Source: Clostridiales bacterium
GTDB taxonomy: Bacteria; Bacillota; Clostridia; TANB77; CAG-508
DNA length: 64,000 bases
Reading direction: 5' to 3'
Assembly: GCA_019419955.1 (NCBI GenBank)
Contig: JAHZIB010000001.1
Span: 1-64,000, forward strand
The translations under genes were made by a program, and so were the position numbers. Positions 48,163 through 56,334 of this stretch are shown here, piece by piece (the stretch's first letter is position 1; every line of letters begins with the position of its first letter). The notes under the pieces are model-generated. The model saw only the letters and a program-made list of their open reading frames with translations. It was not told the origin of the DNA and made no database searches.

Positions 48163-48831
48163 CTACAATAAATTGCTTAAAATATCATTGACTTCGGTTA
48201 CTGGTATTGCTCCTTCCTTTATTAGCATATTGGTTCCATATGAATTATCACTAAAAATATTCCCTGGCAATGCATATACGTCCTTGCCTTGTTCCAATGC
48301 ATGATTTACTGTAATCATTGTTCCACTTCGTCTCCTTGCCTCAATGACAAGCACACCTTCTGAAAGTCCACTAATAATTCTATTTCTTATTGGAAAATTA
48401 GGTTTAGCAGGTTTCGTACCTATTGGATATTCTGTAATTACTGCTCCATTTTTTCTAATTATATCTTTATATAGCCACATATTCTCTGAGGGATATACTT
48501 CATCCAAACCACTACCTAGAACAGCAACAGTTTTTCCTTTTGCATCAAGAGCTCCCAAATGTGCAAATGTGTCTATCCCCTTTGCCATTCCACTTATAAT
48601 GCAAATTCCTTGCTTTGCCAATTCAAATGCAAATTTGTACGCATTTATCCTTCCATATTCGGTAAAATTTCTACAACCAACTATCGCAATAGCTTTTTCA
48701 TTTAATAATTCAACATTTCCTAACACATACAATACCTGTGGTTTAGCATATATGTGCATTAGCTTTTCAGGATAGTTCTTGTCCTGTATTTTTATAATCT
48801 TAATTTTATCTATCTTTAAATTTATGTTCAT
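48163..48831 (-). CDS. dprA: DprA-like DNA processing protein, short form
   Basis: 222 residues from the ATG at 48831 after GAAGGAG. It keeps the Rossmann-like core of DprA: IVGCRNFTEYG, GMAKGIDTFAHLGAL, AVLGSGLDEVYP, NFPIRNRIISGLSEGVLVIEA and NHALEQGKDVYALPG. The usual N-terminal SAM-like and C-terminal winged-helix domains are missing or very short, so it is about two thirds of the normal 290-370 residues. DprA loads RecA on incoming single-stranded DNA during transformation; whether the short form does so is unclear. Confidence 0.9.
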   Translation of the reverse strand: MNINLKIDKIKIIKIQDKNYPEKLMHIYAKPQVLYVLGNVELLNEKAIAIVGCRNFTEYGRINAYKFAFELAKQGICIISGMAKGIDTFAHLGALDAKGKTVAVLGSGLDEVYPSENMWLYKDIIRKNGAVITEYPIGTKPAKPNFPIRNRIISGLSEGVLVIEARRRSGTMITVNHALEQGKDVYALPGNIFSDNSYGTNMLIKEGAIPVTEVNDILSNLL

Positions 48832-48872
48832 ACACAATTTCTCCTTCTTCAAGAAATTGCCCCCGAACTTTT

Positions 48873-49730
48873 TTATTTTTCTATGTATCCCTCTAGACCT
48901 TTAGCTGCTTTAATCACATTTTTCATAAGCATTGCAATCGTCATAGGACCAACTCCACCTGGTACAGGCGTGATATAAGATGCTATTTTAGAAACATTTT
49001 CAAAATCTACATCTCCAATAATCTTTCCTTCATCATTTCTATTTATTCCTACATCTATTACAACTGCTCCTGATTTTACCATATCTTCCGTTACAAACTT
49101 TGGTTTACCTAAAGCAGCAATTAAAATATCTGCCCCTTTGGTTATTTCTTCTATATCTTTTGTTTTAGAATGACATACTGTAACAGTAGCATTCTTATTT
49201 AATAAGCATTGTATTAAAGGTTTTCCAACGATATTACTTCTTCCAATAATAACTGCTCTCTTACCTTCTATTGAAATGTTATACTCCTCTAACATTCTCA
49301 TTACACCATTCGGCGTACAAGAAATAAATGTATCTTCACATAATGAAAGTTTGCCAACATTTATAGGGTTAAAGCCATCTACATCTTTTCTATAGTCTAT
49401 TAGATTAAATGCTTCCCTTATATCTAAGTGTTGAGGTATTGGGCTTTGCAACAAAATTCCATGAATATCTTTTCTTTCATTTAGCTGTTGTATTAATTGA
49501 AGTAGTTCTTCTTGGGTTATATCATCCCCCTTCAAGAACTCCTCAAATTCTATTCCAACCTCATTACATGCTTTACTCTTATTTCTTACATAAACACTAG
49601 AAGCCTTATCATTACCAACAACTATAACTGCAAGTTTTGGTTTAATCCCTTGCTCTTTTAATATATCAACTTCCTTTTTTAAATTTGCTCTAACCTTTTT
49701 TGCAAGCTCTTTTCCATCTATAATTTCCAT
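48873..49730 (-). CDS. folD: Methylenetetrahydrofolate dehydrogenase / cyclohydrolase FolD
   Basis: 285 residues: KLAVIVVGNDKASSVYVRNKSKA with the catalytic Lys, ILLQSPIPQHL, KDVDGFNPINVG, the NADP site VIIGRSNIVGKPLI, and VIDVGINR..GDVDF plus TPVPGGVGPMTIAMLM. Interconverts methylene-, methenyl- and formyl-tetrahydrofolate in the cytosol, supplying one-carbon units for the thymidylate synthase and DHFR encoded nearby upstream. Confidence 0.97.
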   Translation of the reverse strand: MEIIDGKELAKKVRANLKKEVDILKEQGIKPKLAVIVVGNDKASSVYVRNKSKACNEVGIEFEEFLKGDDITQEELLQLIQQLNERKDIHGILLQSPIPQHLDIREAFNLIDYRKDVDGFNPINVGKLSLCEDTFISCTPNGVMRMLEEYNISIEGKRAVIIGRSNIVGKPLIQCLLNKNATVTVCHSKTKDIEEITKGADILIAALGKPKFVTEDMVKSGAVVIDVGINRNDEGKIIGDVDFENVSKIASYITPVPGGVGPMTIAMLMKNVIKAAKGLEGYIEK

Positions 49731-49812
49731 CTTTCTTTGTATGATAATTTTAATTTCTTAAATAATCATACTCTCCCTTCTTCAAAATTTTATACCATCT
49801 GTTTTCTTTACT

Positions 49813-50622
49813 TCAAAAGTACTTCGTTATTTCAACAACCAAATTTCCTTTTTTAGTAGTATTAAGCACTTCTCCTACTTTAAATCTCCCTTTTCCTCTA
49901 ACAGTAATAAGATCATCTTTTTTCACTTCTTTTGAGCCTTTTTTAAAAACTTCATGGTTCACAAAGACTCTTTCCTCCTTGATAATTTGCAAAGCTTTTG
50001 CTCTTGAAGTTCTTAGAGTTTCAGAAAGTATGCTATCTAATCTCATTGAAGGAACAATAATATTAAAGACTTTTGTTTTCGGTTCTTCAACATTTAATTC
50101 TTTTAGTGTAATCAACTTAAACTCAGTCTTATTAAATCTTTTTAGTTGCTTAAGTCCATCAATTACATATTTTTCCGCTTCTTTTAGTACAATAATATCT
50201 GCTCCATCCTTACATGTTAAAATGTCTCCAATTTTTTCACGCTTGATTCCAATTTTTATAATCGCTCCCAAATAATCTCTATGGAAATATATTCCTTTAA
50301 GCTCATTTGGAAGTATTATTCTAATAACTCCAAAAATTGTATCAAGAGAAAATTGATTGTTCTTAAACAAATCTTCTAACTTTTTTGGATATACTGCTAA
50401 AACTGTTCTTTCTGCATTTTCATACCCACCACTAGCAATATAATTATCTATTTTCAATTCTTTTATAGTTTTTTCCATCAATTGTCTTTGTGAAAGATTT
50501 AAAAAATCAGTATATTCTATTGAATTTCTTTTATTGCTTTGTTCAATTTTGTCTAATAATCTAGATACTAAAATTCTGTCTTCGTCATTAGCAGTTTCAC
50601 TTAATATTCTCTGTTTATCCAC
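49813..50622 (-). CDS. ylmH: YlmH-like S4-domain RNA-binding protein
   Basis: About 270 residues. The start is probably GTG at 50622, preceded by GAAGGTAGG, which lies just past the folA stop; a longer frame to 50679 would overlap folA. It has an N-terminal YlmH-type domain (FLNLSQRQLMEKTIK, VLAVYPKKL, GVIRIILPNELKGIYFHRDYLGAI) and a C-terminal S4 domain (RLDSILSETLRTSRAKALQIIKEERVFVNHE). YlmH binds peptidyl-tRNA-containing 50S particles in ribosome rescue in Bacillus. The gene is usually in the division cluster, here it follows folA. Confidence 0.9.
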   Translation of the reverse strand: MDKQRILSETANDEDRILVSRLLDKIEQSNKRNSIEYTDFLNLSQRQLMEKTIKELKIDNYIASGGYENAERTVLAVYPKKLEDLFKNNQFSLDTIFGVIRIILPNELKGIYFHRDYLGAIIKIGIKREKIGDILTCKDGADIIVLKEAEKYVIDGLKQLKRFNKTEFKLITLKELNVEEPKTKVFNIIVPSMRLDSILSETLRTSRAKALQIIKEERVFVNHEVFKKGSKEVKKDDLITVRGKGRFKVGEVLNTTKKGNLVVEITKYF

Positions 50623-50629
50623 TATTTTC

Positions 50630-51118
50630 CTACCTTCTAACATAAGTAATATATTCATAGTCATATGGGTTTTTTTCATTCTTAAGTCCTTGTTTTCTTT
50701 CTACTTCTTTCCATTCAGTCTCACTTAACTTTGGAAAATAGGCATCCCCATCAAACACTTTATGAATTTTAGTCATATAGACTTTATCTGCTCTTTTTAT
50801 AAGTTGATTGTAAATAATTGCTCCACCAATTATAAAATTTTCCTCAGTTTCATCTATATAACTATCTAATTCATTTATATCATTAACAATATCTACATTT
50901 TCATTATTAACGACATATTCTGAATCTCTAGTTAAAATAATATGTCTTCTATCAGGCAGCACTTTTCCTATTGACTCAAATGTTTTTCTTCCCATAATTA
51001 TTGTGTGACCAGTTGTAAGTTCTTTAAATCTTTTCATATCTTCTGGTATATGCCATAAAAGTTTGTTATTCTTCCCTATAACATTATTTTCTGAAATTGC
51101 TACTACAATACTTAACAT
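50630..51118 (-). CDS. folA: Dihydrofolate reductase
   Basis: 162 residues with VVAISENNVIGKNNKLLWHIPEDMKRFKELT at the N-terminus, the GRKTFESIG and LPDRRHIILTR nucleotide segments and FIIGGAIIYNQLI. Reduces dihydrofolate with NADPH, regenerating the cofactor spent by ThyA. It lies 31 bases after thyA and directly before ylmH, so thyA-folA-ylmH-folD appear to be one operon. Confidence 0.97.
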   Translation of the reverse strand: MLSIVVAISENNVIGKNNKLLWHIPEDMKRFKELTTGHTIIMGRKTFESIGKVLPDRRHIILTRDSEYVVNNENVDIVNDINELDSYIDETEENFIIGGAIIYNQLIKRADKVYMTKIHKVFDGDAYFPKLSETEWKEVERKQGLKNEKNPYDYEYITYVRR

Positions 51119-51148
51119 TGTATTTCCTCCAATTATATATTTTTTTAA

Positions 51149-52012
51149 CTATATTGCCACTGGTATTTTTCCTATATTAATCTCTTTATTATAGTCATAA
51201 CCTTGAATCTCAAAGTCTTCCACTTTAAATTCATAGAAATTATTCGTATTGTTATTAATCACAAGTTTTGGGCAAACATCCATTGGTTTTGCATCAATAA
51301 GTTGCTTTATTATTGGAATATGTCGGTCATAAATATGGCAATCTCCAATATTATGAGTTAATGTGCCAACCTCTAATCCTGTAACTTGTGCAAACATGCA
51401 AAGCAAAGCCGAATATTGCATTGTATTCCATCCATTTGCAGCAAGCATATCTTGTGAACGCTGGTTTAAAATTAAGTGTAATTTTCCTTCCTTAACAAGC
51501 CATTGCGTTCCATAAGCACAAGGTTCTAAATTCATATCTTTTAAATCTTCAAAATTAAATATATTAGTCATAATCCTACGACTTGATGGGTCGTTTCTTA
51601 ATAAATATAGTACATAATCTACTTGATCCATTTCTTTAGTTCCAGCTTTGGTTTTAAATTCATACTTTTTTCCCAATTGATAACCATAAGCCTTACCAAT
51701 AGTACCGTTTTCATCCACCCATTGATCCCAAATATGAGAATTCAAATCTGCAACCTTATTAGACTTCTTCTGCCATATCCATAAAATTTCATCAATTGCT
51801 CTCATAACAGTTTTACTATTATTTCTTAGTGTTATCATAGGAAATTCCTTACCAACATTATATACATTACTAACACCAACAATTGAAACGTAATTGGCCT
51901 CTGTCCCATCCTGCCATCTAGTTCTAACATTTGTACCTTCTGAAGAAAAACCTTCGTTTATAATTTTTTTACATGTATCAATAAAATTTTTATCTGCCTC
52001 TGTCATTTTCAT
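51149..52012 (-). CDS. thyA: Thymidylate synthase
   Basis: About 287 residues; the start at 52012 or two codons inside follows GGGAG. It methylates dUMP with methylene-tetrahydrofolate. Motifs: RWQDGTEANYVSIVGV..EFPMITLRNNS near the N-terminus, SRRIMTNIF for phosphate binding, the catalytic Cys in LEPCAYGTQW, LNQRSQDMLAANGWNTMQYSALL and GDCHIYDRHI. The active-site segment differs from the common PPCHxxxQF form, as in a divergent clade of clostridial enzymes. It is the first gene of the thyA-folA set. Confidence 0.94.
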   Translation of the reverse strand: MKMTEADKNFIDTCKKIINEGFSSEGTNVRTRWQDGTEANYVSIVGVSNVYNVGKEFPMITLRNNSKTVMRAIDEILWIWQKKSNKVADLNSHIWDQWVDENGTIGKAYGYQLGKKYEFKTKAGTKEMDQVDYVLYLLRNDPSSRRIMTNIFNFEDLKDMNLEPCAYGTQWLVKEGKLHLILNQRSQDMLAANGWNTMQYSALLCMFAQVTGLEVGTLTHNIGDCHIYDRHIPIIKQLIDAKPMDVCPKLVINNNTNNFYEFKVEDFEIQGYDYNKEINIGKIPVAI

Positions 52013-52110
52013 TACTCCCATCCATTATTATTGTTTATCCTTCAGTTTTTGAATATAATTAGTTCACTCATTTTCCTAACAGTTCAATAATAATAACATT
52101 TATAGACTTA

Positions 52111-54183
52111 TTAATCCTCTGTCTTCAATCTCAAATATCCAAGCTCATTCCAAATGTTATACGCTAAGTTTAGCCTAAATAGCACTTTTGGCTTAGCACC
52201 AGCCCTATTTTTATCAACAACGCACGCATAATATCTTACATCTGGATTCTTAAACTTCTCTAATTCGAAAAACTTTGTATCAACCTCATTTAAAGAATAT
52301 TCATACTTATTTAAGTCTTCTCTCATAATTTGTTTAATCAAACACAAAGTATCTAAAACCTCTTTAACTGTTCTACTAACAGCCAAGTCATTTATTGTTA
52401 AATTTATCGGAAGTGTCGAACTCTCCGTAAGTTGTAATGTAGAACAAATAAACATATTAAAATTTTGTGCCAAATTAGAAAGTATTGTTGCAGTTCTTTT
52501 AATTTCCTCTCCATTTCCAATATTAGCAGTATCAGTTTTTAAGGTATCATAAAAAACATACTCAATCTTTTCTTTGTAGTAATAATTCATAATAACCTTT
52601 TTTAACTCCTCATTTGTGTGGTCTGTTATATTTATGAAATAGATTGAATTATTAATTTGGTTATTTACCCAATCTGTAACAGCAATTGTCTTATTGAACT
52701 CTGAGGAAACCTTTTTTAGTCTTTCCACAAATTCTTGTCTAGTTTCACTTTCATTTTGTAAAACAAATCCTTCTTCATCAACTTTGACCTTTGTATCTTT
52801 ATCTGGTCTAAACTTAAACTCCAATAGTTCCCCTTCGGTTTTAGAAAGCTTTTGCCCATGAAGTCCTTGGATTTCAGGATTGTTTATAACCGTAGTAATT
52901 AAACAAAGTTTCATTTTTTCTTCAGACATTTCATTCGAAATAACTAGAACTTTCTTTTTATGTATAAACGCAGTATATGAGGCAATATTAATTGTAAACC
53001 TACTTTTTCCTGAGTTTGAAGGCATTGCAAAAGCCATTGTTTCACCTTTTCTTATACCTTTAAAAACGCTAGAAAGAATTGGCAAAGGTAAAGAAAGTCC
53101 ATTTGTTAAATTATTTTCGCCTCTTTCTAAGAAATCAGTCAGTCCTTTGCTAAGTACAGCTTGTTTAAATTTTTGTATTTCACTAACTTGTACAACTGCA
53201 GCTTTTACTTCATCCGCAGACATCTTATCATATAGTTCATAATTTCTAATATTCACAATTTGATCTTGTATTTCTTTTCTAGGCTCCTCCAAATAACTCT
53301 TCCTTAAAACGCAAAGTTTTCTAAGATTATTATACACTCTCTCAGGATTATACTCTTTCATCCCAATTTCAAATTTCAACATCTGCTTTTGCTTATATGT
53401 TTCATTATTATCTACTGAAAAGTTAAAGCCTTTTTTTGCTATCTCTGGTGTGTAATTTCCACCCTCTGTAAATAAAATACTCTTATAAATATTTAACATG
53501 CTCTGGTCATCAAAATAGCATTCATTAAAAAGAATATAATATTTGACTATAAGCTTTGGATTATTTAAAAGCAAACCAACATAAGCTTTCTCTAATTTTT
53601 CATCTCTCAGCTTTTCTGGATATTGGGATTCTACCTTTTTAACTTCCTCTTTATATTTAGGTTTTATATCTCCATCTTCAAAAAAGTCATTCTTTTCCCC
53701 ATTCTCATCGTCAAAGTCTTCCTCATAATAATTTTCAGTTTCAATGCCTTCATCTTCCTCATCATCCTGTTTGCTATTGTCATTACCTTCGTAACTACTA
53801 TCTTCTTCTTCCAACTCATAATGCTCATTTGTTTCATTATCATATAAAGAATTATCATTCAAATCATTATTTTTAGCTTCTGAAGAATCCTCATCTTCTT
53901 TCGTTTCCTCTGGTATAACTACTTTTTTTATTTTCTTTCTAGGCTTTTCATTCTCACTTTTTTCTCCTTTAGCGTTATTAGTATTTTTATTACTTTTTGT
54001 TTTTTTAGATACTGTAGAAACTGTGCTTTCAGAAGAATTTAATTTCCTAATTCTTTCAAGGGATTCACTTAAATTTCCAGAATCTATTAATTCTCTTATT
54101 GCCTTTATCTCTTCTTTATCTTTTCCTGCCTTCTCTAATGCATCTAAAATATTATATAATTTCTCCACATTACTATTTGGCAT
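52111..54183 (-). CDS. DnaB-like ATPase with long acidic N-terminal region
   Basis: 690 residues. Residues 1-45 are a short helical piece, residues 45-195 are acidic/Lys-rich and disordered (EEDSS, DDEEDEG), residues 195-345 resemble a DnaB N-terminal domain (KAYVGLLLNNPKLIVKYYI), and residues 370-690 are a RecA-type domain with FAMPSNSGKSRFTINIASY (Walker A), FYDTLKTDT (Walker B-like), ICSTLQLTESS and RTVKEVLDTL. It is unlike the main replicative DnaB in length and motif detail, so it may be a second helicase-like or primase-linked ATPase. The ribosome site is GGGGGAACG. Confidence 0.75.
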   Translation of the reverse strand: MPNSNVEKLYNILDALEKAGKDKEEIKAIRELIDSGNLSESLERIRKLNSSESTVSTVSKKTKSNKNTNNAKGEKSENEKPRKKIKKVVIPEETKEDEDSSEAKNNDLNDNSLYDNETNEHYELEEEDSSYEGNDNSKQDDEEDEGIETENYYEEDFDDENGEKNDFFEDGDIKPKYKEEVKKVESQYPEKLRDEKLEKAYVGLLLNNPKLIVKYYILFNECYFDDQSMLNIYKSILFTEGGNYTPEIAKKGFNFSVDNNETYKQKQMLKFEIGMKEYNPERVYNNLRKLCVLRKSYLEEPRKEIQDQIVNIRNYELYDKMSADEVKAAVVQVSEIQKFKQAVLSKGLTDFLERGENNLTNGLSLPLPILSSVFKGIRKGETMAFAMPSNSGKSRFTINIASYTAFIHKKKVLVISNEMSEEKMKLCLITTVINNPEIQGLHGQKLSKTEGELLEFKFRPDKDTKVKVDEEGFVLQNESETRQEFVERLKKVSSEFNKTIAVTDWVNNQINNSIYFINITDHTNEELKKVIMNYYYKEKIEYVFYDTLKTDTANIGNGEEIKRTATILSNLAQNFNMFICSTLQLTESSTLPINLTINDLAVSRTVKEVLDTLCLIKQIMREDLNKYEYSLNEVDTKFFELEKFKNPDVRYYACVVDKNRAGAKPKVLFRLNLAYNIWNELGYLRLKTED

Positions 54184-54289
54184 TCTTTCGTTCCCCCCAT
54201 TCTACTTTTCAAATTCTATCATAATTAGACATTTTTTACAATAAAAATTAGAATTTTTTTACTTCTCATCTTACATGATGATGGTTTTA

Positions 54290-54400
54290 AAAAACATTTT
54301 GCCGAAAGCCATATGTTTCTAGTCAATATTCTTGATGGATTAAAAATTATATAATATTTAATATTTTTACTAATACCAAGCAAGATATATGTATATTAAC
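54290..54400. repeat. Repeat family R3, inverted copy
   Basis: ACATTTTGCCGAA and ACCAAGCAAGATATATGTATATT are the reverse complements of parts of 44291-44331. It lies in the 230-base gap between the DnaB-like gene and recN and is not coding. Confidence 0.55.
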
Positions 54401-54414
54401 CGTTAAAAACTTCT

Positions 54415-56043
54415 CTACGCGCCTCTCCTAAGCTCTCTTGCATGTGCAATTGATATATCAGTGATATCTCCAGAAGAAATCCTTGCTATTTCCATTACTG
54501 TTTCTTCATCAGACAACTTCTTAATATCTGTATACGTTTTATCTTTTATAATTTCCTTTTTAATAAAATAATTATATTCTCCTTTTGCAGCAATTGAAGC
54601 AGAGTGGGTAACTACCATTACTTGATGATTTTTTGAAATTGTTTTCAGTTTTTCTCCAACTGCTCTTGCTGCTTTTCCACTAATCCCAGTGTCTATCTCA
54701 TCAAACACCAAAGTGAGCACTTTGTCTACATCTGCCAAAACAGTTTTTATTGCGAGCATTATTCTTGACATTTCTCCTCCTGAAGCAATTTTGGAAAGTT
54801 CCTTTTCTTCCTCTCCTCTATTAGTGCAAATCATAAACTCAACCTTATCTAGACCATTTGAATTAAATTTATCACTTTGCTCTAGCTCTACATTTACTCT
54901 AAAAACCGCATTTCCCATTTCCAGGTCTTGTAGTTGACCATTAATTTTTTGTGATATTTCCTTTGCATATTCTTTTCTTAATGCATTCATTTTTTCACAT
55001 ATGTCAACCATTTTCTTTTTTATATTTCCTCTTTCTAGCTTTAATTTATTATTTATTTCATCTAAATTTTCAATTTCCGAAATTTCCTGTTCTAGCTTTT
55101 TTTCATATTCCAAAATTTCTTCAATACTATTACCATATTTTCTTTTCAGAGAAAATATTTCATCCAATCTTACTTCAACATTATTTCTTGCCTGTTCATC
55201 AAAATATATATCCTCTCTCATTACAGAAATATCTCTTGCAAGCTCTTGGATTTCGTAATATACATTTTTAAGTTCTGAGAGTTTCTTCTGATAAATTTCT
55301 CCACAGTTTAAAATTTTCTCTAATGCTCTAATAGAATTAGAAACGCTTTCAATTGCCTGATTGTTAAGGCTATTATCTACTACCTCCAAGTTTTCCTGCA
55401 ATTTCTCGGAATTTTTCATAATATCATGTTCTTCTTGAAGTTTAAAATCTTCTCCTACTTTCAATTTTGCATTTTCTATCTCTTTTAATTGGTAATTTAA
55501 TAAATCCAACCTTCTCTCCTTTTCTTTGTCATCCCCATAATTCTTATCAAGTTCCGTACCTATTTCATTATATCTTTTATACAATTTGCTATACTCATCC
55601 TTTAGCAGTAGAATTTTCTCACCTATAAAGTTATCTAAATAGTTTATATGTTTAGTTGTATTTAACAAATTCTGATTATCTTGTTGACCATGAATATTTA
55701 TATTCTCTGCCATAAAATCCTTAAGTTCATTTACAGTAACAAGTCTTCCATTAATTTTGCAAGAATTTCTACCATTTGAATATACTTCCCTTGATACTAT
55801 AATATTTCCATCAATAGCCTCAGGACTTTCTGGACAAAAAATACTAGCCTCAACAAAAGAATATTTCTCACCATTTCTAATCATATCTTTTGAAAATCTG
55901 CCTCCTGCAATAATACCCAAAGCTCCTATAATTAACGTTTTTCCTGCACCAGTCTCACCTGTTAAAACATTAAAACCTTCATTAAAATCGATTACCAAAT
56001 CTTCAATTATTCCTATATTTTTAATATGTAATGTAGATATCAT
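54415..56043 (-). CDS. recN: DNA repair protein RecN
   Basis: 542 residues from the ATG at 56043 placed after GGGAGG; an upstream start at 56067 lacks a site. An SMC-like ATPase: Walker A GETGAGKTLIIGALG (residues 29-43), NINIHGQQDNQNLL, long coiled-coil arms (about 150-390), signature ASGGEMSRIMLAIK, Walker B LVFDEIDTGISG and VVTHSASIAAKG. Acts in double-strand break repair. Upstream lie the R1 repeat and the terminator of the 778-residue gene. Confidence 0.97.
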   Translation of the reverse strand: MISTLHIKNIGIIEDLVIDFNEGFNVLTGETGAGKTLIIGALGIIAGGRFSKDMIRNGEKYSFVEASIFCPESPEAIDGNIIVSREVYSNGRNSCKINGRLVTVNELKDFMAENINIHGQQDNQNLLNTTKHINYLDNFIGEKILLLKDEYSKLYKRYNEIGTELDKNYGDDKEKERRLDLLNYQLKEIENAKLKVGEDFKLQEEHDIMKNSEKLQENLEVVDNSLNNQAIESVSNSIRALEKILNCGEIYQKKLSELKNVYYEIQELARDISVMREDIYFDEQARNNVEVRLDEIFSLKRKYGNSIEEILEYEKKLEQEISEIENLDEINNKLKLERGNIKKKMVDICEKMNALRKEYAKEISQKINGQLQDLEMGNAVFRVNVELEQSDKFNSNGLDKVEFMICTNRGEEEKELSKIASGGEMSRIMLAIKTVLADVDKVLTLVFDEIDTGISGKAARAVGEKLKTISKNHQVMVVTHSASIAAKGEYNYFIKKEIIKDKTYTDIKKLSDEETVMEIARISSGDITDISIAHARELRRGA

Positions 56044-56191
56044 ATAAACCTCCCAAAAAAATTTCAAAGTGTTTTATATTGTTGCATTCTTATTTATCAA
56101 CTAATTTACTCTCAATTTAAGCAAATTCATTTCCAAAATATTGTTCGCTTAAATTATACGTTCATTTGTTCGTTTTGTCAAGTAGAAAAAT

Positions 56192-56228
56192 AAAAAAACA
56201 CCATGTTTTTCAATTGGTGTTTTTTTAT
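56192..56228 (-). terminator. Terminator of the 56335-58671 gene
   Basis: AAAAACACCA and TGGTGTTTTT form a strong stem with T runs on both sides, between the gene's stop and recN. Confidence 0.85.
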
Positions 56229-56313
56229 TGCATAAGAATTTTTCGGAGCAACCAGATTAGTTTTCCTTGGGCTATGCATATTCGCAACGAAAAATGCACA
56301 TGCTTGCTTTCGC
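56228..56313. repeat. Repeat family R1, copy 5
   Basis: ATTGCATAAGAA..TTCGGAGC, TCCTTGGGCTATGCATATTCGC and AAATGCACATG match the R1 copies at 11 kb and 23 kb in parts. It ends about 20 bases past the stop of the 778-residue gene. Confidence 0.7.
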
Positions 56314-56334
56314 TAATTCGCAATTTTCTTCTTT

